The notes beneath the pieces were generated by a model that saw only the letters and a list, made by a program, of their open reading frames with translations, had not been told where the DNA came from and did not search any database. DNA of 8,198 nucleotides. Source: Bryobacteraceae bacterium. Lineage in GTDB: Bacteria; Acidobacteriota; Terriglobia; Bryobacterales; Bryobacteraceae. Within the stretch, counting starts at the first letter, position 1, and each line of letters begins with the position of its first letter. The DNA lies in the NCBI GenBank assembly GCA_014379815.1, contig JACMLA010000022.1:1-8198 (forward strand), written 5' to 3'. Shown piece after piece: positions 1 to 5,850 of this stretch. The translations under genes were made by a program, and so were the position numbers.

Positions 1-516
1 ACCGACCGGCGTTCCGTCCCGCCGCGACCGTGCCAATTCCCGGCGCAGATTCTCCACAATTGCGGAGCGGTTCCAGACCTGAGTCAGGTAGTCTCGCGTA
101 GCCTGCTCCCGCATAGCCTCGCGGGTGGTAACCAGTTGTTCCTGAAGCTCCACAATCCGTGTTCCCGCTCGCAAGCGGACTTTAAGCTCATGCCGATCAA
201 AGGGCTTTGTCAGGTAATCGTCGGCGCCCGAGTCCATGCCGGCTACTACGTCTTCCTTATCGTTTCGCGAGGTAAGAAGAATGATGTAGGTGTAAGGCTC
301 TGAGTTTTGCTCCCGGATGAGGCGGCAGAGTTCGGGTCCTGTGTAGCCAGGCATCATCCAGTCGAGAATGGCGATGGTTGGAGCGCCAGCCTCGCTGAGT
401 ATGCTCAGCGCGTCCGTTCCGTTGGAGGCAGAGACGACCTCAAACGACCAGCTACGGAGCGTTTCTTCCAGCAAACGCCTCGAGAGCAGACTGTCATCCG
501 CGATTAGTATACGCAT
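1..516 (-). CDS. Response regulator, REC domain plus start of a GGDEF domain (partial, C-terminus beyond window)
   Basis: Reading the minus strand from ATG at 516 gives 172 residues with no stop before the window edge, so the C-terminus is missing. Residues 1-120 are a CheY-like receiver domain: acidic pair D7/D8, phospho-acceptor D52 in ILDWMMPG, switch T82 in LLTS, and K104 in LTKPF. Residues 120-139 form a charged helical linker. From about residue 140 the sequence ATRDYLTQVWNR, then ELARSRRDGTPVG, matches the opening of GGDEF diguanylate cyclase domains (usual form HDxLTGLWNR). By family knowledge it would be a cytoplasmic, phosphorylation-controlled enzyme making cyclic di-GMP. The GG(D/E)EF active site lies outside the window, so catalytic competence cannot be judged. 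No good Shine-Dalgarno precedes the ATG. A TATAAA sits about 13 bases upstream on the same strand and may be part of a promoter. No partner histidine kinase is visible here. Confidence 0.92.
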   Translation of the reverse strand, partial: MRILIADDSLLSRRLLEETLRSWSFEVVSASNGTDALSILSEAGAPTIAILDWMMPGYTGPELCRLIREQNSEPYTYIILLTSRNDKEDVVAGMDSGADDYLTKPFDRHELKVRLRAGTRIVELQEQLVTTREAMREQATRDYLTQVWNRSAIVENLRRELARSRRDGTPVG

Positions 517-606
517 GCTCAGGGTTTTATACCGGCCAGACTAAATTACTGACCTTGTCCCTTTATTTATCGGAGGATTTCGCGCAGAGTTTAGGAAAAC
601 TTCCTG
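517..606. other. Short intergenic gap between two minus-strand genes
   Basis: This 90-base gap separates the response regulator from the upstream hypothetical membrane protein gene. Both are on the minus strand and could be co-transcribed. A small inverted repeat, AGGAA-AAC-TTCCT (593-605), lies just past the stop of the membrane protein gene. It has only five base pairs and no U-tract on the minus strand, so it is not a convincing terminator. A minus-strand TATAAA close to the regulator ATG could be a -10 element, but I see no matching -35 box. Confidence 0.4.
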
Positions 607-1401
607 CTAACGTTTGCTGTCGCCTGGCGGGCGCAAGGAGCGGAGCAACGGGTAGGTGTCTCGCCCGCCTGGGAGCGAAACGGCATGTACCGGTCTCCAG
701 TCGTTATCGACGGCTCCTATGTACAGGGCGTTCTTTCGGTCTGAGCCCATAAGGATCACGGAAACCGACCGGTCCGGAAATCGCAGGACACGGTACTGCA
801 TCTCCCCCTGGGCGGACCTCCAGGAGTCTTCTGCCGGCGTCCCCAGCTTCCGGGTAACGGAAAAGTAGTCGTCCTGTCCACTGAGGCCGAGTTCGGACTG
901 CAGGACAGCGGAATAGCGGACCTTTGGGTTCCGCTCCGCACGGAAGAACACCGCGATACCTACGCATCCGACCACGGCCGCCAGCAGCACCCCGACAATC
1001 AGTCGTCCTACCCGGCCCTCCGCTCCGGAACTCAGCCGAATGTCGACGACCGGAGCTGCGGATGTAACCGGCTCAGTAACTGTGGACCGGGGAAAGTCGT
1101 TTACCGCGCGCGGCATTTCGATTACCCGGCGAATGTGGGGGATTATCTGCCCCGCCTTGTACTCGAGCTCTTTCGTGAGGCCCACAATCACTACAGGATC
1201 ATCGGTTCGGGACAGATCTCCCAAAAACCGCCGTGGGATCCAGACTTCGTCGCCTGTTTTTGTATTCAGAACCTGCACTTCCGACCACGTAGCCCGGTGG
1301 AGACGCCATTCGTTGTGTTCGATACCGACGAGGGCGGGATAAAACGAGAAAGGCCTCGGCCCGAGCTGATCGTACGGCGGAGGTAACAGCGGTGCGGACA
1401 T
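607..1401 (-). CDS. Hypothetical single-pass membrane protein
   Basis: I do not recognise a named family in this 264-residue protein. Residues 1-130 are soluble. They carry a Pro-rich N-terminus and a Trp-containing stretch (EHNEWRLHRATWSEVQVLN, residues 28-46, then EVWIPRRFLG, 52-61) that looks like a compact beta-rich module. One hydrophobic segment follows at about 133-153 (LIVGVLLAAVVGCVGIAVFF), flanked by basic residues on both sides. Residues 155-264 form a second soluble region with alternating beta-like strands (MQYRVLRFPDRSVSVILMG). There is no N-terminal signal peptide, so it is probably anchored by the central helix. The segment FSVTRKLGTPAEDSW followed by QYRVLRFPDRSVSVIL vaguely resembles small lipoprotein (SmpA/BamE-like) folds, but this is only an impression. 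The start at 1401 is supported by AAGGAG eight bases upstream. It is divergent from the gcv operon and upstream of a c-di-GMP-type regulator on the same strand. Function is unknown. Confidence 0.85.
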   Translation of the reverse strand: MSAPLLPPPYDQLGPRPFSFYPALVGIEHNEWRLHRATWSEVQVLNTKTGDEVWIPRRFLGDLSRTDDPVVIVGLTKELEYKAGQIIPHIRRVIEMPRAVNDFPRSTVTEPVTSAAPVVDIRLSSGAEGRVGRLIVGVLLAAVVGCVGIAVFFRAERNPKVRYSAVLQSELGLSGQDDYFSVTRKLGTPAEDSWRSAQGEMQYRVLRFPDRSVSVILMGSDRKNALYIGAVDNDWRPVHAVSLPGGRDTYPLLRSLRPPGDSKR

Positions 1402-1409
1402 CAGTATGA

Positions 1410-1415
1410 CTCCTT
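1410..1415 (-). promoter_or_regulatory. Shine-Dalgarno of the hypothetical membrane protein gene
   Basis: The minus strand reads AAGGAG here, a near-perfect Shine-Dalgarno, followed by an 8-base spacer and the ATG ending at 1401. It fixes the start of the 264-residue protein. It directly abuts the first copy of the 14-base repeat, so anything bound at the repeat could affect translation initiation or transcription of this gene. Confidence 0.8.
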
Positions 1416-1461
1416 ATATTAAACCGGAGATATTAAACCGGAGCGGGATCTTAAACCGGAC
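1416..1461. repeat. Three copies of a 14-base direct repeat (ATATTAAACCGGAG)
   Basis: Copies one (1416-1429) and two (1430-1443) are identical and directly adjacent. Copy three (1448-1461, ATCTTAAACCGGAC) differs at two positions and follows a 4-base spacer. The common core TTAAACCGGA occurs at 1419-1428, 1433-1442 and 1451-1460, that is at steps of 14 and 18 bases. Direct repeats of this size between divergent genes can be operator sites for a regulator. They could equally be a simple tandem duplication by slippage. The 14/18 steps do not match whole helical turns (10.5 bases) closely, which weakens the operator reading a little. Confidence 0.75.
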
Positions 1462-1509
1462 AGGGCAGGTAAGCCGATAGCGCAACAGCGTGCTACTTTG
1501 GGGTTTTCC

Positions 1510-2616
1510 ATGAGTACTCCCAGGGCGGAACTGAAGAAGACGCCGCTGAACTCCCTCCATCGCCAGTCGGGTGCGCGCATGGTCGATTTCGGTGGATGGG
1601 ATATGCCGGTGCAGTACTCAGGTCTGGTGGATGAGCACCACACCGTGCGCAACGCTGTTGGACTGTTCGATGTCAGTCACATGGGTGAGATTGAGGTACG
1701 GGGTCCGGAAGCCCTGAACCTGGTGAATGCGCTGACATCCAACGACGCTGCGAAGCTGCAGACGGGACAGATCCAGTACTCGGGGCTGATGTACGAGCAC
1801 GGTGGATTTGTGGACGACATCCTCGTGCACAAAGTGGATGACGACCACTTTTTCATCTGTGTGAACGCTTCGAATCAGGAGAAAGACTACGACTATTTCT
1901 CGACGATGAACCTGCAGAAGGCGACGGTAGAGTATGCCAGCGAGAGATATGCCCAGATCGCCGTGCAGGGTCCTAAGGCATTGAACACACTGCAAAAACT
2001 GACGCGTACCCCGCTGGAGACCATCCGCTACTACTGGTTCCTCGATGGGGAAGTAGCCGATATCCCGGCCAGGATCGCCAGAACGGGCTACACCGGGGAA
2101 GACGGATTTGAACTATACATTGCCCCTGACTTTGCGGAGCGAATCTGGGAGGCTTTGCTGGAATCAGGCCAGGAATTCGGAATCAAACCTTGTGGACTGG
2201 GCGCGCGAAATACGCTTCGTCTGGAAGCGAAGATGGCGCTCTACGGTCATGAAATCGGGCCGAGTGAGGGTCCTCTCGAGGCCGGTCTGGGGTGGATCGT
2301 TAAGTTCGATAAGGTCCACTTTGCCGGGAAACCCGCTCTGGAAAAACAGCAGGCGGAGGGATTGTCCCGCAAGCTGGCTGGCTTTGAAATGACTGGCCGG
2401 GGAATCGGTCGTGACGGCTATGAGGTTCAGATTGAAGGTGAGCCGGCGGGATGGGTTACCAGTGGCGGACCGTCTCCAACGCTGAGCAGGAACATTGGCC
2501 TTTGCTACCTTCCCTCGGCCTCGGCAGAACCTGGTCAAAAGATAGAGATCCTTGTGCGCAATCAGCCGGTTGAAGCAAAAGTTGTTCCGACACCCTTTTA
2601 CAAGCGAGCCAAATGA
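1510..2616 (+). CDS. gcvT: Glycine cleavage system T protein (aminomethyltransferase)
   Basis: This is the tetrahydrofolate-dependent aminomethyltransferase of the glycine cleavage complex. It takes the aminomethyl group from lipoyl-GcvH, makes 5,10-methylene-tetrahydrofolate and releases ammonia in the cytoplasm. Its 368 residues are the usual family length. Visible signatures are DFGGWDMPVQY (26-36), VSHMGE (55-60), the paired aspartates D102/D103 in GGFVDDILV that include the catalytic Asp position of the family, GYTGEDGFELY (193-203), GLGARNTLRLE (229-239), and the C-terminal barrel with TSGGPSPTLSRNIG. The family more often has GARDTLRLE, so the Asn is a mild variation. I chose ATG at 1510 over an in-frame TTG at 1498. 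The MSTPRAELKKTPL start matches other GcvT N-termini, and neither start has a strong ribosome binding site. It is the first gene of the operon, and its stop overlaps the gcvH start as ATGA. Confidence 0.97.
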   Translation: MSTPRAELKKTPLNSLHRQSGARMVDFGGWDMPVQYSGLVDEHHTVRNAVGLFDVSHMGEIEVRGPEALNLVNALTSNDAAKLQTGQIQYSGLMYEHGGFVDDILVHKVDDDHFFICVNASNQEKDYDYFSTMNLQKATVEYASERYAQIAVQGPKALNTLQKLTRTPLETIRYYWFLDGEVADIPARIARTGYTGEDGFELYIAPDFAERIWEALLESGQEFGIKPCGLGARNTLRLEAKMALYGHEIGPSEGPLEAGLGWIVKFDKVHFAGKPALEKQQAEGLSRKLAGFEMTGRGIGRDGYEVQIEGEPAGWVTSGGPSPTLSRNIGLCYLPSASAEPGQKIEILVRNQPVEAKVVPTPFYKRAK

Positions 2617-2993
2617 CTTATCCCGAGAACTACCGGTACACGAAAGAGCATGAGTGGATTCTGGTGGAGGGCGACGTGGGAACGATCGGCATTACCGACC
2701 ACGCTCAGCATGAGCTTGGCGACATCGTTTTCGTGGATCTGCCGCGACCGGGTACCAGCGTAAGCCAGGGCAAGACGATCGGTTCGGTAGAGTCGGTAAA
2801 AGCGGTTTCTGACATCTACTCACCTGTTTCCGGCGAGGTAGTGGAAGTGAATGCACTGCTGGCGGAAGCTCCGGAAAAGCTGAACGAAGATCCCCATGTT
2901 ACTGCGTGGCTGGTCAAGATACGTCTGGCAATTCCGGAGGAAATTAAGAATCTTCTCTCCCTGGCCGACTATCGTACCTACATAGGAGCTTAA
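2613..2993 (+). CDS. gcvH: Glycine cleavage system H protein (lipoyl carrier)
   Basis: This is the lipoyl-bearing shuttle that carries the aminomethyl intermediate from GcvP to GcvT and is then reoxidised by dihydrolipoamide dehydrogenase. At 126 residues it has normal family length. The N-terminus YRYTKEHEWI (8-17), the segment GITDHAQHELGDIVFVDLP (26-44) and the lipoylation motif SVESVKAVSDIYSP with K63 as the modified lysine are all present. The C-terminal part reads LNEDPHVTAWLVKI where the family usually has an N-x-DPYGxGW motif, so the Tyr-Gly and second Gly are replaced. The lipoyl site itself is intact, so I expect function. Its ATG overlaps the gcvT stop codon by four bases (ATGA) and no independent Shine-Dalgarno is visible, which suggests translational coupling. 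Confidence 0.97.
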   Translation: MTYPENYRYTKEHEWILVEGDVGTIGITDHAQHELGDIVFVDLPRPGTSVSQGKTIGSVESVKAVSDIYSPVSGEVVEVNALLAEAPEKLNEDPHVTAWLVKIRLAIPEEIKNLLSLADYRTYIGA

Positions 2994-3002
2994 GAAAAGA
3001 AC

Positions 3003-4343
3003 TTGCGTTATCTCCCAAAGTCGGATTCCGAGCGACGTGAAATGCTGGAAGCGTGCGGCCTCGGATCGGCTGAAGAGCTGTTCGCGCACTTGCCTGAGAA
3101 TGCCAGGCTGCAGCGTCCTCTACAGCTGGACGACGGTAAGTCCGAGTTTGAAATTGTAGATTACTTCAAGGCTCGTGGGGCGGAGACGGCGCTGGGTTAT
3201 GCCTCCTTCCTCGGTGCCGGAGTCTACAACCACTTTCGTCCGGTACTCGTGGATACGGTGGTCTCGCGTGGGGAGTTTTTGACTTCCTACACGCCCTACC
3301 AGGCTGAGATTTCGCAGGGCACGCTTACTACGATTTTTGAATTTCAAACCATGATCTGTCAGCTGACGGGCATGGAAGTGGCGAACGCTTCGATGTACGA
3401 CGGTTCGACCGCCGTGCCCGAAGCAGCCATGATGGCCGTTCGCGTCACTGGCCGTCACAAAGTTCTTGTAGCCCGGAATGTGCACCCGGAGTATCGGGAA
3501 GTTCTGTCCACATATTGCCAGCACCAGGGTATGCCAATTGCTGAGGTGGCCTATGACACAAAGACGGGCGGCTTTGATCTGGCAGATCTGGAACGCAGGC
3601 TGGACGACGAGACGGCTTGCATCATTGTGCAGTCTCCTAATTTCTTTGGTGTTGTGGAAAATGTAAAAGCGGCAGCGGAGGTCGCACACAAGCAAGGCGC
3701 TCTGCTGATCGTCGTATTCACCGAAGCGGTCTCGCTGGGATTGCTGGAGCCGCCACGCGAGGCGGATATTGTGGCAGGCGAACTGCAATCGTTTGCGATC
3801 TCGCCGAGTTATGGCGGGCCTTTCGCGGGCATTATCGCAACCCGTGAGAAGTACATGCGACAGCTGCCAGGCCGCCTCGTAGGCGAGACTAAAGACGCGA
3901 ACGGCAACAGGGCATTCTGCCTGACTCTCTCCACGCGCGAGCAGCATATCCGGCGCGAGAAGGCGACTTCCAACATCTGCACAAATCAGGCGCTAATCGC
4001 TCTGATGGCGACGGTGTACATGACCGTGTTTGGCAAGGAAGGCCTGCGCGAACTAGCCCACCAAAATCTTTCGAAGGCGCATTATCTGAGTGAGGGGCTG
4101 CCGAGGAAGTTTTCCGGAACGTTCTTCAATGAATTCGTGATTGAGGCACCGGCTTCGCTGAACCGGGAGTTGCTGCAACACAAGATTATTGGAGGGCTGG
4201 AGCTGAAACGCTTCTACCCCGAACTTGGGGATACGCTGCTGGTCTGTGCCACCGAAATGTCCAAACGGGAGCACATGGATGTCTTCCGGCAAGTCGCCTC
4301 GCAAGTGCTGGAGCCGAGCATGGCGATGGAAGGAAGAGCCTGA
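3003..4343 (+). CDS. gcvPA: Glycine dehydrogenase (decarboxylating) subunit 1
   Basis: This is the N-terminal-half subunit of the split P protein. It pairs with GcvPB to decarboxylate glycine on PLP. It is 446 residues, the normal size for this subunit. Landmarks are the N-terminus [28 protein letters not shown] (68-80), [14 protein letters not shown] (95-108), [10 protein letters not shown] (128-137), SPNFFG (211-216), and the near-invariant [16 protein letters not shown] block (311-326). As expected for this subunit, the PLP-binding lysine is in the partner, not here. The start is UUG at 3003. The family N-terminus begins exactly there, no ATG fits, and a purine-rich stretch (2992-3000) precedes it, with TAGGAG 14 bases upstream inside the end of gcvH. 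Nine bases separate it from the gcvH stop. Its stop overlaps the gcvPB start as TGATG. Confidence 0.96.
   Translation: MRYLPKSDSERREMLEACGLGSAEELFAHLPENARLQRPLQLDDGKSEFEIVDYFKARGAETALGYASFLGAGVYNHFRPVLVDTVVSRGEFLTSYTPYQAEISQGTLTTIFEFQTMICQLTGMEVANASMYDGSTAVPEAAMMAVRVTGRHKVLVARNVHPEYREVLSTYCQHQGMPIAEVAYDTKTGGFDLADLERRLDDETACIIVQSPNFFGVVENVKAAAEVAHKQGALLIVVFTEAVSLGLLEPPREADIVAGELQSFAISPSYGGPFAGIIATREKYMRQLPGRLVGETKDANGNRAFCLTLSTREQHIRREKATSNICTNQALIALMATVYMTVFGKEGLRELAHQNLSKAHYLSEGLPRKFSGTFFNEFVIEAPASLNRELLQHKIIGGLELKRFYPELGDTLLVCATEMSKREHMDVFRQVASQVLEPSMAMEGRA
4330..4338 (+). promoter_or_regulatory. Shine-Dalgarno of gcvPB
   Basis: AAGGAAGAG inside the last codons of gcvPA, with AGGA ending eight bases before the ATG at 4343, is a good ribosome binding site. 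It supports the TGATG overlap start of gcvPB. It is the clearest Shine-Dalgarno among the gcv genes. Confidence 0.7.
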
Positions 4344-5845
4344 TGATCCAAAAGACCCGCAATCACGTCACCCAGAATGAAGGGCTGCTGTTCGAGATCA
4401 GTTCACCGGGTAAAAAGGCGTATCAGCTTCCTGACCTCGACGTACCGGCTGTAGACCCCGCGGAAGCTCTGGGAGACAGAAACGTTCGCAGCGAAATCGA
4501 GGGCTTTCCGGAGGTGAGCGAGGTCGAAACCATCCGGCACTTCACACGGCTCTCCACGTGGAATTACGCGATCGATCTTGGCATGTATCCTCTGGGATCG
4601 TGCACGATGAAGTACAATCCGCGGATCAACGAGGCTGTGGCGCGCACTGAGGGTCTGGCATGGGCACATCCTTACCAGCCGGAGCACTTGTCTCAGGGCG
4701 TGATGGAGATCTGCGCAACACTGGAATCCGCACTGTGCGAGATCACCGGCCTCGACGCGATCACACTGCAGCCCGCAGCGGGTGCGCACGGCGAGATGAC
4801 GGGCATCATGCTGATCCGCCAGTACCTGCAATCGCAGGGGAATCCTCGCAAAAAACTGCTGATTCCCGATTCTGCGCACGGGACCAATCCGGCAACGGCA
4901 GCTATGGTGGGCTATCAGGTGCAGAACCTGAAGTCGACCGACAGGGGTCTGGTGGATCTGGCCGAACTCGAGCGTCTGGTTGACGAAGACACCGCGGGCA
5001 TCATGGTCACCAATCCGAACACGGTCGGTGTGTTTGAGGAGAATATCGTCAAGGTGGCCGCGATCCTGCATGCTAAGGGCGCGCAGGTCTACATGGACGG
5101 CGCGAACATGAATGCGCTGGTTGGAATGGCGCGGCCTGGGGATTTCGGTGTCGATGTGATGCACCTTAATTTGCACAAGACCTTCTCCACTCCTCATGGC
5201 GGCGGCGGCCCAGGCGCTGGACCGGTCGCGGTGCGGGCGCATCTTGAGCCTCACCTTCCTTCTCCTCGCCTGAGGAGAGTGAGCGATTCGTGGAGCTGGG
5301 ATTACAACAGGCCGGAAAGCATTGGACGCGTTCGCGCATTCTACGGCAACTGCGGCGTGCTGATCCGGGCACTCGCGTACATCATGGCGCACGGTGGTAA
5401 CGGGCTTCCGAAGGCCACTTCCGACGCGGTTCTGAATGCAAACTACATCCGTACAGCGCTCGAGCCGTATTTCGATTTGCCCTACAAATCGCCGTGCATG
5501 CATGAAGTTGTATTCAGCGATGCGCGCCAGGCGAAGAAAGGCGTGCGTACGGGCGATATGGCGAAGAGGCTTATCGACTACGGATTCCACCCCTACACCG
5601 TCAGTTTCCCGCTGATCGTGCCCGGTGCGTTGATGATCGAGCCTACGGAAACCGAAGGCAAACGAGAGCTGGATCTGTTTATCGATGCGATGATCCAGAT
5701 CGCGAAAGAAGTCGACGACGATCCGCAGATTGTTCTCAAGGCCCCTCACCTGACCCGCACCCCCCGAGTTGACGAGGTTGCGGCTGCTCGCCGGCCTATA
5801 GTGCGATGGAAGCCCGAATCGACCGCCAGCAAAGCGGCTGACTGA
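4343..5845 (+). CDS. gcvPB: Glycine dehydrogenase (decarboxylating) subunit 2
   Basis: This is the PLP-binding half of the split glycine decarboxylase. With GcvPA it releases CO2 from glycine and passes the aminomethyl group to the lipoamide of GcvH. It has 500 residues, within the usual range. Signatures in order are YPLGSCTMKYNPR (82-94), LQPAAGAHGE (142-151), DSAHGTNPATAAM (176-188), VTNPNTVGVFE (222-232), MDGANMNALVG (251-261), and the PLP lysine K279 in HLNLHKTFSTPHGGGGPG (274-291). RPESIGRVRAFYGN is also typical of the family. The tail from about residue 475 is Ala/Arg-rich and less conserved. The start at 4343 overlaps the gcvPA stop by one base and has a good ribosome binding site. 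No terminator follows, and the next gene begins 5 bases after the stop. Confidence 0.97.
   Translation: MIQKTRNHVTQNEGLLFEISSPGKKAYQLPDLDVPAVDPAEALGDRNVRSEIEGFPEVSEVETIRHFTRLSTWNYAIDLGMYPLGSCTMKYNPRINEAVARTEGLAWAHPYQPEHLSQGVMEICATLESALCEITGLDAITLQPAAGAHGEMTGIMLIRQYLQSQGNPRKKLLIPDSAHGTNPATAAMVGYQVQNLKSTDRGLVDLAELERLVDEDTAGIMVTNPNTVGVFEENIVKVAAILHAKGAQVYMDGANMNALVGMARPGDFGVDVMHLNLHKTFSTPHGGGGPGAGPVAVRAHLEPHLPSPRLRRVSDSWSWDYNRPESIGRVRAFYGNCGVLIRALAYIMAHGGNGLPKATSDAVLNANYIRTALEPYFDLPYKSPCMHEVVFSDARQAKKGVRTGDMAKRLIDYGFHPYTVSFPLIVPGALMIEPTETEGKRELDLFIDAMIQIAKEVDDDPQIVLKAPHLTRTPRVDEVAAARRPIVRWKPESTASKAAD
5250..5283 (+). repeat. Inverted repeat (potential hairpin) inside gcvPB
   Basis: TCTCCTC (5261-5267) and GAGGAGA (5272-5278) form a perfect 7-base stem around the 4-base loop GCCT. 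CTCAC (5250-5254) and GTGAG (5279-5283) can extend it across a 6-base asymmetric bulge. The stretch encodes part of GcvPB without adding residues relative to the usual spacing of the surrounding motifs, so it does not look like an inserted element. No U-tract follows, so it is not an intrinsic terminator. Confidence 0.5.
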
Positions 5846-5850
5846 ACGCA

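Larger units (their letters stand above)
1402..1509. promoter_or_regulatory. Divergent intergenic control region
   Basis: This 108-base region separates the divergently read membrane protein gene (minus) and the gcv operon (plus), so it must hold the leaders and most likely the promoters of both. Its left half is AT-richer than the flanking genes and carries three copies of a TTAAACCGGA-containing repeat. I could not assign a clear -35/-10 pair for either direction. TAATAT on the minus strand inside the repeats is the nearest -10 resemblance. Assignment as a control region is by position, with the repeat as supporting evidence. Confidence 0.55.

Noticed and set aside
593..605. AGGAA-AAC-TTCCT hairpin after the hypothetical membrane protein gene as a terminator
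   Set aside because: The stem has only five pairs, is AT-containing, and has no U-tract on the minus strand.
1402..1509. Possible glycine riboswitch upstream of gcvT, suggested by ACCGGAG and CAGGTAAGCC pieces
   Set aside because: The region is too short and contains direct repeats rather than the paired helices of the aptamer. I could not find the conserved GGAGAG...CUCUC pairing or a tandem aptamer. An Rfam covariance search (RF00504) would settle it.
1498..1509. Alternative TTG start for gcvT adding four residues
   Set aside because: The ATG at 1510 gives the N-terminus typical of the family. The TTG has no Shine-Dalgarno upstream.
3120..3947. A 275-codon open frame on the minus strand opposite gcvPA
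   Set aside because: It has no recognisable protein features or ribosome binding site and lies wholly within the well-conserved gcvPA gene.
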